This document shows, in pieces, positions 1-8,240 of a stretch of DNA of 56,564 nt. Both the position numbers and the translations under genes were made by a program. The stretch covers positions 1 to 56,564 of the forward strand of contig CAVVAX010000048.1 in assembly GCA_963746275.1 (NCBI GenBank). The letters run 5' to 3'. The notes under the pieces were generated by a model. That model was not told where the DNA came from, ran no database searches, and saw only the letters and a program-made list of their open reading frames with translations. The stretch comes from JAEULH01 sp963746275. Its GTDB lineage: Bacteria; Pseudomonadota; Alphaproteobacteria; Rhodospirillales; Defluviicoccaceae. The first letter of the stretch is position 1. Every line of letters begins with the position of its first letter.

Positions 1-1
1 G

Positions 2-30
2 TTGCGGTCGCCCCCGGCCCGTCCATATAA
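2..30 (+). promoter_or_regulatory. possible heat-shock type promoter of clpB
   Basis: A TTG triplet at 2-4 and the box CCATATAA at 23-30 are 18-19 bases apart. This loosely resembles alphaproteobacterial sigma-32 promoters (CTTG, then a CCNCATNT-like -10). It lies about 80 bases before clpB, a gene that is normally heat-shock controlled. A short stem-loop, CCTCAA-acc-TTGAGG, follows at 41-55 in what would be the leader. The window edge cuts off any further upstream signal, so this is weak. Confidence 0.3.
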
Positions 31-111
31 CCAGCGAAAACCTCAAACCTTGAGGGGCTTTGCGCCGCCTTGGAAGGGGCGCCTGGCTCCGTCGCAAAGG
101 GGATAGAGACC

Positions 112-2703
112 ATGGATTTCGAGAAATACACCGAGCGCTCGCGCGGCTTCATCCAGTCGGCACAGACACTGGCGCAGCGCCGCGGCCACCAGCAGATCAC
201 GCCCCTGCACCTGCTCAAGGTTCTCCTCGACGACAAGGAGGGACTGGCGGCCAACCTGATGCGCGCGGCCGGGGGCGATCCGGCGCGAGCCTTGCGCGAT
301 GTCGATGCCGCCCTGGAGAAGCTGCCGAAGGTCGAAGGGTCGGGCGCAGGGCAGGTTTACCTCGGCAGCGAGACCGCGCGGCTGTTCGACCAGGCCGAGC
401 AGATCGCCGAGAAGGCCGGCGACAGCTTCGTCACGGCCGAGCGGCTGCTGCTGGCGCTGGCGCTCGCTACGGGCACGCCGGCGGCAAAGATCATGGGCGA
501 TGCCGGCGTCACCGCCAAGGCGCTGAACCGCGCCATCGAGGAGATCCGCAAGGGCCGCACGGCAGCCTCGGCGACCGCCGAAGAGGGCTATGACGCGCTG
601 AAGAAGTATGCGCGCGACCTCACCCAGGCCGCGGCCGACAACAAGCTCGATCCCGTCATCGGCCGCGACGAGGAGATTCGCCGGACCATCCAGGTGCTGT
701 CGCGCCGGACCAAGAACAACCCGGTGCTGATTGGAGAGGCCGGCGTCGGCAAGACTGCGATCGCCGAGGGCCTCGCCTTGCGCATCGTCAAGGGCGACGT
801 GCCGGAGACGCTGAAACACAAGCGGCTGATGTCGCTCGACCTCGGGGCATTGGTGGCGGGGGCGAAATTCCGCGGCGAGTTCGAGGAGCGGCTGAAGGCG
901 GTCTTAAGCGAAATCACCGCCAGCAGCGGCGAGGTCATCCTGTTCATCGACGAGATGCACAGCATCGTCGGCGCCGGCGCCGCCGAGGGCGCCATGGACG
1001 CCTCCAACCTGCTCAAGCCGGCGCTGGCCCGGGGCGAGCTGCACTGCATCGGCGCAACCACGCTCAACGAGTACCGCAAGTACGTAGAGAAGGACGCGGC
1101 GTTGGCCCGGCGCTTCCAGCCGGTGTTCATCTCGCAGCCGACGGTCGAGGACACGATCTCGATCCTGCGCGGGCTGAAGGAGAAGTACGAGCTGCACCAC
1201 GGCGTCAGGATCACCGACGCCGCCATTGTCGCCGCGGCAACGCTGTCGAACCGCTACATCACCGACCGGTTCCTGCCGGACAAGGCCATCGACCTGATGG
1301 ACGAGGCGGCGAGCCGGCTGCGCATGCAGGTCGACTCCAAGCCCGACGAGATCGACGAGCTCGACCGGCGCATCGTTCAGCTCAAGATCGAGCGCGAGGC
1401 GCTGCGCAAGGAGAACGACGCCGCCTCGCGCGAGCGCCTCGCCCGGCTGGAAGGCGAGCTGCACGAGCTGGAGGAGGGCTCCGCGGAGCTCACCGCCCAG
1501 TGGCAGGCCGAGAAGGACGCGCTCGCGGGTGCGACCAAGATCAAGGAGGAGCTGGACCAGGCCCGCGCCCAGGTCGAGCGGCTGATGCGCGACGGCCAGT
1601 ATGAGAAGGCCGGGGAGCTGCAGTACTCGGTGATCCCGCGCCTCGAGCGCTCGCTGGAGGCCTCAGAGGCGGGTGAGCAGCACCGGATGCTGGAGGAGGC
1701 GGTCACCGCGGAGCACGTGGCCAGCGTCGTCTCCCGCTGGACCGGTGTACCGGTTGAGAAGATGCTGGAGGGCGAGCGCGACAAGCTCCTGCGCATGGAG
1801 GACAACCTGCGCCGGCGCGTGGTCGGTCAGGAGGAAGCGCTGCGCGCTGTGGCGGACGCTGTGCGCCGCGCCCGTGCCGGGCTGCAGGACGCAAACCGGC
1901 CGATCGGCTCGTTCCTGTTCTTAGGCCCCACCGGCGTCGGCAAGACCGAGCTGTGCAAGGCCCTGGCCGAGTTCCTGTTCGACGACGAGACGGCGATGGT
2001 CCGCATCGATATGTCGGAGTACATGGAGAAGCACACGGTCGCGCGGATGATCGGCGCCCCGCCCGGCTACGTCGGCTACGAGGAAGGCGGCGCCTTGACC
2101 GAGGCGGTCCGCCGCCGGCCTTACCAGGTGATCCTGTTCGACGAGGTGGAGAAGGCGCATCCGGACGTCTTCAACGTCCTGCTGCAGGTCCTCGACGACG
2201 GCCGGCTGACCGACGGCCAGGGCCGCACGGTCGACTTCCGCAACACCATCATCGTGCTGACCTCGAACCTCGGCGGCGACATCCTCGCTTCGCAGTCGGC
2301 CGGGCACGACTCCAGCGAGGTCCGCGGGCAGGTGATGCAGATCGTCCGCGCCGCCTTCCGCCCTGAGTTCCTCAACCGGCTGGACGAGATCATCCTGTTC
2401 CACCGGCTGTTCCCCGAGCAGATGGGCGAGATCGTGGCTATCCAGCTCAAGCGGCTGCAGGCGCTGCTCGACGACCGCAAGATCAAGCTCGACATCCAGC
2501 CGTCGGCGCTCCAATGGCTGGCCGAGCACGGCTACGATGCGGTCTACGGGGCGAGGCCGCTGAAGCGGGTGATCCAGCGATCGCTGCAGAACCCGTTGGC
2601 GAGCGGGATCCTTGAGGGACGGATCAAGGACGGCGACGTGGTTTCGGTTACCGCCGGCGAGGATGGCCTGATCGTCGCCAGCATCCCGGCGGAAGCGGCT
2701 TAG
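112..2703 (+). CDS. clpB: ATP-dependent disaggregase chaperone ClpB
   Basis: This is a hexameric cytoplasmic Hsp100 AAA+ chaperone that works with DnaK to pull polypeptides out of aggregates. It has 863 residues, the usual family length. The N-terminal Clp repeat domain (about 1-150) is followed by NBD1 with Walker A GEAGVGKT at residue 208. A long heptad-like coiled-coil M-domain (about 410-530) comes next, then NBD2 with Walker A GPTGVGKT at residue 605, and the C-terminal D2-small domain. The ATG at 112 is preferred over an in-frame start at 70 because it begins with the family sequence MDFEKYTERSRGF and follows AAAGGGGATAG. It stands alone, with palindromic repeats downstream. No irregularity was seen. 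Confidence 0.97.
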   Translation: MDFEKYTERSRGFIQSAQTLAQRRGHQQITPLHLLKVLLDDKEGLAANLMRAAGGDPARALRDVDAALEKLPKVEGSGAGQVYLGSETARLFDQAEQIAEKAGDSFVTAERLLLALALATGTPAAKIMGDAGVTAKALNRAIEEIRKGRTAASATAEEGYDALKKYARDLTQAAADNKLDPVIGRDEEIRRTIQVLSRRTKNNPVLIGEAGVGKTAIAEGLALRIVKGDVPETLKHKRLMSLDLGALVAGAKFRGEFEERLKAVLSEITASSGEVILFIDEMHSIVGAGAAEGAMDASNLLKPALARGELHCIGATTLNEYRKYVEKDAALARRFQPVFISQPTVEDTISILRGLKEKYELHHGVRITDAAIVAAATLSNRYITDRFLPDKAIDLMDEAASRLRMQVDSKPDEIDELDRRIVQLKIEREALRKENDAASRERLARLEGELHELEEGSAELTAQWQAEKDALAGATKIKEELDQARAQVERLMRDGQYEKAGELQYSVIPRLERSLEASEAGEQHRMLEEAVTAEHVASVVSRWTGVPVEKMLEGERDKLLRMEDNLRRRVVGQEEALRAVADAVRRARAGLQDANRPIGSFLFLGPTGVGKTELCKALAEFLFDDETAMVRIDMSEYMEKHTVARMIGAPPGYVGYEEGGALTEAVRRRPYQVILFDEVEKAHPDVFNVLLQVLDDGRLTDGQGRTVDFRNTIIVLTSNLGGDILASQSAGHDSSEVRGQVMQIVRAAFRPEFLNRLDEIILFHRLFPEQMGEIVAIQLKRLQALLDDRKIKLDIQPSALQWLAEHGYDAVYGARPLKRVIQRSLQNPLASGILEGRIKDGDVVSVTAGEDGLIVASIPAEAA

Positions 2704-2739
2704 GGGCCCGTCAAGACCACGCAGCGGTACAATCTGATC

Positions 2740-2797
2740 GTCATCTCCGCACTTGTTGCGGCGATCCATGGACCCGCGGAACAGGTCCGCGGGTGAC
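2740..2797. repeat. dispersed palindromic (REP-like) repeat, copy 1
   Basis: This is the first of four related copies. The left part, GTCATCTCCGCACTTGTTGC, continues into GGCGATCCATGGACC. It ends in the inverted pair CCCGCGG-AACAGGT-CCGCGGG followed by TGAC. It sits just after clpB. The same module recurs at 2849, 13117 and, in opposite orientation, 48113. Confidence 0.75.
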
Positions 2798-2848
2798 GGA
2801 GAATGAGCATGGCCGGAGGAAGCCGCTGCGCCTGAGGCTCTCCCGACC

Positions 2849-2900
2849 GTCATCGCCGCACTTGTTGCGGCGATCCATGGGCCGACATGTCGCGGGTGAG
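2849..2900. repeat. dispersed palindromic (REP-like) repeat, copy 2
   Basis: This shares GTCATCGCCGCACTTGTTGC and GGCGATCCATGG with copy 1. The right arm is diverged (GCCGACATGTCGCGGGTGAG), so the CCCGCGG stem is damaged. It lies between clpB and rpmJ in the same orientation as copy 1. Confidence 0.65.
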
Positions 2901-2934
2901 GGTATAAGCCGTGAGCGGGTGCGCGCGCGACGCG

Positions 2935-3060
2935 TCAGCCCTGGCGGGTCTTGAAGCGAGGGTGGCGTTTGTTGATGACGTAGAGCCGGCGCTTGCGGCG
3001 CACGATGAGGCAGTTGCGCTCGCGCCCCCTGGCGGATTTGAGTGAGTTCCTGATCTTCAT
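2935..3060 (-). CDS. rpmJ: 50S ribosomal protein L36
   Basis: This 41-residue basic protein begins MKIRNSLKSARGRERNCLIV and ends HPRFKTRQG. It matches the alphaproteobacterial L36 pattern (MK-R-NSLKS, then INK-RF-RQG) at exactly the expected length. It lacks the four zinc ligands of the classical C+ form, so it is the zinc-independent type. It binds 23S rRNA in the large subunit. The frame is open far upstream into the gatA region, so the start was set by homology at the ATG at 3060. The stop is TGA at 2935-2937. Confidence 0.93.
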   Translation of the reverse strand: MKIRNSLKSARGRERNCLIVRRKRRLYVINKRHPRFKTRQG

Positions 3061-3122
3061 CGTCTTTCCGTTCTTGCTCTGTCTGCGCCGGGCCGGGAAC
3101 GTATGGGCCGGCGGCTCGGGTG

Positions 3123-4613
3123 TCAACCTCTGGCCGAGCCGTAGCCCTGCACCGGCAGCGGAACGAAACCGACGTCGGCCTCCAGGGCCGCGGCGGCGCG
3201 GAGCACCGTCGCCTCGTCGAAGGGCCGGCCGATGAGCTGCAGGCCCAGCGGCAGGCCGCGTCCCGAAAGCCCCGCCGGCAACGACAGCGCCGGCAGGCCG
3301 GCCAGGCTGGTCGGCACGGTGAACACGTCGTTGAGGTACATCGTGATCGGGTCGTCCATCTTCTCGCCAATGGCGAACGCGTCCGATGGCGCGGTCGGCG
3401 TCAGCAGCACATCGACCGCCTCGAACGCCTTGCGGAAGTCCTCGCCGATGAGCGCCCTGACTTTCTGCGCTTTGAGGTAGTAGGCGTCGTAGTAGCCGGC
3501 GGACAGAACGTAGGTGCCGATCAGGATGCGCCGGCGCACCTCGGCGCCAAAGCCCTCGCCGCGGGTCCGCTCGTACATCTCGTCGAGGCTCGGCGCTTCG
3601 ACGCGCAAGCCGAAACGTACGCCGTCGTAACGGGCGAGGTTGGACGAGGCCTCGGCCGGGGCGATGATGTAGTAGGTGGCCAAAGCGTAGCGGCTGTGCG
3701 GCAGCGAGACGTCGACCATCTCGCAGCCTCGGGCGCGGAGGATGTCGATTCCCCTGCCCCACAGCGCGTCGATCTCAGCCGGGACGCCGTCGAGCCGGTA
3801 CTCCGCCGGGATGCCCACCTTCAGCCCGCGGATGTCGCCGTTCGCCGCGGCCTCGGCGAAGCGACCGTCCGCCACCGGCGCCGAGGTGGAGTCGCGCTCA
3901 TCGTGACCAGCCATTGCCTCGAACATGATCGCCGCGTCCAGCACACTGCGCGCCATCGGCCCGGCCTGATCCAGGCTGGAGGCAAAGGCAACAATCCCCC
4001 AGCGCGAGCAACGGCCATAGGTGGGCTTCATTCCGACGATGCCGCAGAAGGATGCCGGCTGGCGGATCGAGCCGCCGGTATCGGTGCCGGTGGCGGCGAG
4101 GCAGAGCCGCGCAGCCACCGCCGCCGCCGATCCGCCTGAGGACCCGCCGGGCACGAGGTCCTTGCCGTCGCAAGGCCCCCACGGGTTCTTCACCGCGCCG
4201 AAGGAGCTGGTGACGTTGGACGAGCCCATGGCGAACTCGTCGAGGTTGGTCTTGCCCAGCATGACCGCGCCGGCGTCGCGCAGCCGCTGCGTCACCGTCG
4301 ATTCGTAGGGCGGAACGAAGTTGTAGAGGATGTGCGACGCCGCCGTCGTCAGCACGCCCTCTGTGCAGAACAGGTCCTTCACCGCGATGGGGATACCGTC
4401 CAGCGCCCCCCGAACGTCGCCTCTCGACCGGCGCTCGTCGGCGGCTCGCGCCCGTTCCCGCGCCAGCTGCGGCGCCGCAGTGATGAAGGCGTTGAGGTCG
4501 TGCGCGTCCTCGATGGCGGCGAGATGCGCCTCAACGAGCTCGACCGCGGAAAACTCGCCAGCGGCGAGGCCGTCGCAGGCCTTGGCGATGGTCAGGTCGC
4601 GAAGGTCGCTCAT
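3123..4613 (-). CDS. gatA: Asp-tRNA(Asn)/Glu-tRNA(Gln) amidotransferase subunit A
   Basis: This is the amidase subunit of GatCAB. It releases ammonia from glutamine to convert mischarged Glu-tRNA(Gln) or Asp-tRNA(Asn). It has 496 residues. The amidase-signature triad is visible: Lys in IAVKDLFCTEG, the cis-Ser in the GGSSGGSAAAV loop, and the nucleophile Ser in DTGGSIRQPA. The ATG at 4613 overlaps the gatC stop by four bases (ATGA), which indicates translational coupling. An open frame continues upstream but only inside gatC. gatB does not follow; the next minus-strand gene is rpmJ, so subunit B must be encoded elsewhere. Confidence 0.96.
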   Translation of the reverse strand: MSDLRDLTIAKACDGLAAGEFSAVELVEAHLAAIEDAHDLNAFITAAPQLARERARAADERRSRGDVRGALDGIPIAVKDLFCTEGVLTTAASHILYNFVPPYESTVTQRLRDAGAVMLGKTNLDEFAMGSSNVTSSFGAVKNPWGPCDGKDLVPGGSSGGSAAAVAARLCLAATGTDTGGSIRQPASFCGIVGMKPTYGRCSRWGIVAFASSLDQAGPMARSVLDAAIMFEAMAGHDERDSTSAPVADGRFAEAAANGDIRGLKVGIPAEYRLDGVPAEIDALWGRGIDILRARGCEMVDVSLPHSRYALATYYIIAPAEASSNLARYDGVRFGLRVEAPSLDEMYERTRGEGFGAEVRRRILIGTYVLSAGYYDAYYLKAQKVRALIGEDFRKAFEAVDVLLTPTAPSDAFAIGEKMDDPITMYLNDVFTVPTSLAGLPALSLPAGLSGRGLPLGLQLIGRPFDEATVLRAAAALEADVGFVPLPVQGYGSARG

Positions 4614-4897
4614 TCCACGACCTTGGGAACGGCGAAATAGTCGTCGAGCGCATCCGGCGCATTGGCGAGCACGGCGTCGCGACGCCCGCCGTCGGTGACG
4701 ACGTCGGCGCGCTGCGGCGCCAGCATGGCGGCGACACTGGTCATGGGCTCGACGTTGCCAGTGTCGACCTCGGCGAGCTGCTCGATCCAACCGAGGATGG
4801 CCGAAAGCTCCCCGGCCAGCGGCTCGAGCTGGTCATCCGGAACCCGCACCCGCGCAAGGATGGCGATGGTCTTGACGGTAGCTCTGTCGAGCGGCAC
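4610..4897 (-). CDS. gatC: Asp-tRNA(Asn)/Glu-tRNA(Gln) amidotransferase subunit C
   Basis: This is the small belt subunit that holds GatA and GatB together. From the GTG at 4897 it is 95 residues, the family norm, starting VPLDRATVKTIAILARVRV and ending with the conserved DDYFAVPKVVE. The frame is open 33 codons further upstream, but that part (MDPPRLRQEPG...) does not look like GatC. It is the first gene of a gatC-gatA pair with a four-base overlap. The IS481 element lies about 200 bp upstream and could affect the promoter. Confidence 0.92.
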   Translation of the reverse strand: MPLDRATVKTIAILARVRVPDDQLEPLAGELSAILGWIEQLAEVDTGNVEPMTSVAAMLAPQRADVVTDGGRRDAVLANAPDALDDYFAVPKVVE

Positions 4898-5103
4898 GCG
4901 CGCCCCCGAGGCGGCAAAGTCTTGAAAAGAGGAGGATGAATTGACCGGGCGGACGGTAGCAGCGCCGGGTTCTTGGCGCAAGCGGGGTGGATCCATGGAA
5001 ACCCGCGGAAGTCCGCCCCGCTACCCGCCGCCGCGCCGACTGGCCGCGGTAGCGGACCCGGGTCGGGAAATGATCTTGCGCCGCATGCGCGACCGGAGAC
5101 ATA

Positions 5104-6410
5104 GGAGACATAGTTTGACACTATGGACCGGAGACATGGTTGACAGTCTCCCTGGTTTGTTTCGGTTTGGCTTTGCCTTGGCACGGCCGTGCCGAGGCAA
5201 AGCGGCGCAGCTTTTTGCTGGCGCGGTCGATGAGGCCGAGATCGATGGCGGCGAAGCGGACGATCCAGTCGCTGTCTTCGGTTTCGGCGACGCCGACGGT
5301 CTCGCCGGCCAGGGCTTCGCGGACGAAGACGAGGCTGCCGCCCCACTTGATCTCGCCGGTGGGCCGGACCCTGCGCACGGCGTGGTCAGGGTCGTACCAG
5401 GGCTCCGCGATGGTCTCCGGAAACGGCCGTGGCGAGGGCTCGTAGCGGCGGACCGGCGGGACCTGGCCCAACGCCTCGTGCGGGCGGTTCTCGTTGAAGT
5501 CGCTTCGCAAGGCGTCGAAGCGGGCCTGCTGCTCGGCCGCGGTCTCGGCCGGCGGCCTGGCCGTCTCCGCCTTCAGCGTCCCATGCATGCGTTCGTGGCG
5601 GCCGTTCTGCTGCGGCGCGCCCGGATCGATCCGCTCCAGCGCAATCCCCAGCTTCAGCCAATGCACCGCAAGCCGGCTCAGCCCGGCCGCGCCCATGGAG
5701 GCGAACGGCGGGCCATTGTCGCTGCGGATCGCCACCGGCAGGCCGAACTCGCGAAACAGCCGGTCGACCGCCGGCTGCACCTCGGCCCGCGTCGGCGGCA
5801 GGATCCGGCAATCCAGAAGGTAGCGGCTGTGCGCGTCGGTCACCGTCAACGGATCGCAGCGGGTTCCATCGCGGGTCCGAAACCAGCCCTTGAAGTCGAT
5901 GCACCACAGGTCGTTGGCTGCGCTCACCGGCGCGAACGGCCGAGCCACCGGGATGGCGCTGCTCCGCCGCCGCTTCGACAAACTCAGCCCCTCGCGGCGC
6001 AACAGTTCGCCGATGCTGGAGGGCACCGGCCAGACGATCTCCGGGCGCCGCTCGATCAGGACCGCCCTGAGCTTCTTCGGACCCCAGCTCGGCCGCTCGC
6101 GCCGCAGCTCGAGGATCGCCGCCGCCACCTCGTCGGTCATCGCCCGGCCAGGGTGGTGCGGCGCCCGCGAGCGCGGCCGCAAACCCTCGAGACCCGCAGC
6201 CTCATACCGACGCAACAGCGCATAGCCGGTCTGGCGGCTGACCCCGTAACTCTCACAGAGCGCAACCATGGTCATTCCGCCACGCTTCCAGTCGGCCACA
6301 AATCGAAGCTTCTCCTCCTCCACCGAGGCACCCCAGCCCATGACACTCCTCCCTGCTCAGCAAGAAGAGTGTCAACCATCTATCCGGTCCAAAATGTCCA
6401 GAATGTATCC
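5104..6410 (-). mobile_element. IS481-family insertion sequence
   Basis: This is a 1.3-kb element with one transposase gene. Its ends are imperfect inverted repeats of about 44 bp. Read inward, both share the pattern GGA-ACAT, then GACA, then TGGACCGGA and ATGGTTGACA (left about 5104-5148, right about 6366-6410). The exact outer bases are uncertain by about 10 bp because GGAGACATA is duplicated at the left end. No convincing target duplication was seen. The element lies between gatC and the exporter gene. The transposase is intact, so insertion may be recent. Confidence 0.8.
5121..6341 (-). CDS. IS481-family transposase (DDE integrase core)
   Basis: The protein has 406 residues. An N-terminal helix-turn-helix region (SYGVSRQTGYALLRRYE, about residues 30-50) is followed by an rve-type DDE core. 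The catalytic acids are visible as D in LWCIDFKGWF, D in IRSDNGPPF and E in QQNGRHERMHGTLK. The C-terminal part carries the usual FNENRPHEALG-PP-Y-PS signature. The ATG at 6341 lies just inside the right inverted repeat. The frame is uninterrupted, so the enzyme may be active. Only one copy is in the window. Confidence 0.93.
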   Translation of the reverse strand: MGWGASVEEEKLRFVADWKRGGMTMVALCESYGVSRQTGYALLRRYEAAGLEGLRPRSRAPHHPGRAMTDEVAAAILELRRERPSWGPKKLRAVLIERRPEIVWPVPSSIGELLRREGLSLSKRRRSSAIPVARPFAPVSAANDLWCIDFKGWFRTRDGTRCDPLTVTDAHSRYLLDCRILPPTRAEVQPAVDRLFREFGLPVAIRSDNGPPFASMGAAGLSRLAVHWLKLGIALERIDPGAPQQNGRHERMHGTLKAETARPPAETAAEQQARFDALRSDFNENRPHEALGQVPPVRRYEPSPRPFPETIAEPWYDPDHAVRRVRPTGEIKWGGSLVFVREALAGETVGVAETEDSDWIVRFAAIDLGLIDRASKKLRRFASARPCQGKAKPKQTRETVNHVSGP

Positions 6411-6428
6411 GGATCGGACCTGAGGCCT

Positions 6429-6490
6429 CCCTCACCCCGACCCTCTCCCGCCATGCGGCAGAGGAAGGCCCGCGAAGCGGGCGGGTGAGG
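6429..6490. repeat. CTCACCCC...GGTGAGG inverted-repeat element
   Basis: The left arm CCTCACCCCGACCCTCTCCC pairs imperfectly with the right arm GCGGGCGGGTGAGG. This is the common proteobacterial intergenic palindrome type. A longer relative is at 39657-39775. It separates the IS element from the exporter gene and could form a hairpin at the exporter transcript end. Confidence 0.55.
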
Positions 6491-6511
6491 GGAACGAGCC
6501 CGGGGCGGCTG

Positions 6512-8179
6512 CTATTCTTCCGCCTCCCGGGCCGCCCGGCGAAGCGCCTCGGGCTCAGCCGGCGGCGGGTTGTCCGGGATCTCGCCCGGGCGGTAGTTGG
6601 GCAGCCGGCTCGCCGGGCCGATCGCCAGCAGCGCCGCGCCGGCCATGACCAGCAGCGCCATCTTCAGCGCGTTCAGCCGGGCCTCGGTGTTGATCCGGAC
6701 AGCCTCCTCGACCTGCTCGGGCGTCGCGGTCGTCTGCTCGAGGATGGTGAGCAGCCGGTCGTTGGTGACGAAGGTGATGTTGTCGAGGTAGAGCTGCTCC
6801 TGCACCTCTGGCGGAAAGGCTTCGTTGTCCTCCAGGCTGGCGAAAATCATGCTGCTGAGCAGGCCTACGAGGACGGCGCCGGCGACCGCGGTGCCGACGG
6901 CGGTGGCGAGGTTCTGCGTGGTGCCCCGGAGCGAGCCGACGTCGCCGGCGAGCTCCTTCGGCGCAGCGGTGACCAGCACGTTGAAGACCAGGGTGACCAG
7001 CGCGCCCTGGCCGATGCCGAACAGGATCAGCCCGGCCATCACCGGGACCGCGCTCCAGTCGTTGCGGACGACGAAGGCGAGCCAGAGCAGCGCCACGGTG
7101 CAGATGGCGAAGCCGATCTGGCCGATCCGGCGCGATGTCATGACCGGGTAGAGCCGGATCACCAGCATCGCGGTGAAGAACACCGTGAGGTTGAACGGCA
7201 TCATCGCGATCGCCGTTTCGATGGGGGTCCGCCCCTGGATGATCTGGATGTAGAGCGGCACCGAAAAGTTCAGCATCGCCTCGAGCAGGACGACGGAGAA
7301 CATGCACAGCACCGCGGCCCGTTCCTGGTTCGAGGTGATGACGCGGAGGTCGAGGAGCGGCGTGTTGCCGGCCTTCTGCTGGCGACGGCACCACAAGATG
7401 AAGGTCTGGAGCAGGACGATGCCCATGACGATCATCACGGGCGCCGGCGACAGGCCAAACAGGTCGAACGGCGCTCGGGGGCCGGCGATGCCGAGGCCCC
7501 AGCGGTTGAGATTGTTGAAGCCGAAGCTGATCAGGATGATGGCGGCAGCGGCGAGCACGACGCCGGCGATGTCGATCTTGACCTCCGGGCGGGCCATCGC
7601 CGGCTTCAGCTTGAAGCTGAGCAGGAAGACGATCCCGGAGACGACGATGAGGATGCCGAACAACGGTCGCCAGCCGATGAAGGTGCCGAGCAGCCCACCG
7701 ATGAGGAAGGCGCTCACGCCGGCGGCGGCGCGGGCGGAGCCCAGCGCGCCGATGGCGGCGGCCTGCTGCTGGCCGTGGTAGTGGTGGGCGATCAGCGCGA
7801 CGAGCGAGGGAACGATCACGGCGGCGGCAAGGCCGGCGAGGAGCTGCGCCGCCAGCATGACGAAGGCTGCCGGGCTAAAGGTCATCAGCACCTGGGCGAC
7901 GGCGAACAGGGCGATCACGGCACGAAACACGATCACCGGCCCGAACCGCTGGCAGAGCTTGGCGCCGAGCATGACGAAGCCGGCGACGGCGAGGGAGTAG
8001 AGGACGATCCCGGTGCCCACCGTGGTCGGGGGCACGTTGAAGCTGCGCACCATGCCGCCCATCGACACCGGCAAGGAGGCAACGTTGAAGGACATGATCA
8101 TCTGACCCAGCGCGATGGCGATCATCGGCACCCACGACTCGCGTGCCGACACCTCGTCGGCCGTCACCGCAACGCTCAT
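6512..8179 (-). CDS. MFS exporter, DHA2 (EmrB/QacA-like) family
   Basis: This is an inner-membrane proton-coupled efflux transporter of 555 residues. Hydrophobic segments run through most of the length, consistent with 14 spans, and there is an extramembrane loop near residues 460-500. Motif C-like and family motifs are present (VIVPSLVALIAHHY, GWRPLFGILIVV). A late hydrophobic helix and a short proline-rich tail follow. The ATG at 8179 (MSVAVTADEVSARESW) was chosen because the upstream open sequence is non-homologous and overlaps the glutaminase gene. The substrate cannot be inferred. It stands 61 bp downstream of the glutaminase gene on the same strand and may be cotranscribed with it. Confidence 0.88.
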   Translation of the reverse strand: MSVAVTADEVSARESWVPMIAIALGQMIMSFNVASLPVSMGGMVRSFNVPPTTVGTGIVLYSLAVAGFVMLGAKLCQRFGPVIVFRAVIALFAVAQVLMTFSPAAFVMLAAQLLAGLAAAVIVPSLVALIAHHYHGQQQAAAIGALGSARAAAGVSAFLIGGLLGTFIGWRPLFGILIVVSGIVFLLSFKLKPAMARPEVKIDIAGVVLAAAAIILISFGFNNLNRWGLGIAGPRAPFDLFGLSPAPVMIVMGIVLLQTFILWCRRQQKAGNTPLLDLRVITSNQERAAVLCMFSVVLLEAMLNFSVPLYIQIIQGRTPIETAIAMMPFNLTVFFTAMLVIRLYPVMTSRRIGQIGFAICTVALLWLAFVVRNDWSAVPVMAGLILFGIGQGALVTLVFNVLVTAAPKELAGDVGSLRGTTQNLATAVGTAVAGAVLVGLLSSMIFASLEDNEAFPPEVQEQLYLDNITFVTNDRLLTILEQTTATPEQVEEAVRINTEARLNALKMALLVMAGAALLAIGPASRLPNYRPGEIPDNPPPAEPEALRRAAREAEE

Positions 8180-8240
8180 GACGTTTCTCCCCGCATCTTT
8201 TTGGTCTGCATTTCGCGCCCCGCTGGGGCGGTTTCTTCTT

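Noticed and set aside
5140..6488. Long plus-strand frame over the IS element
   Set aside because: It mirrors the IS481 transposase, which carries all catalytic motifs on the minus strand.
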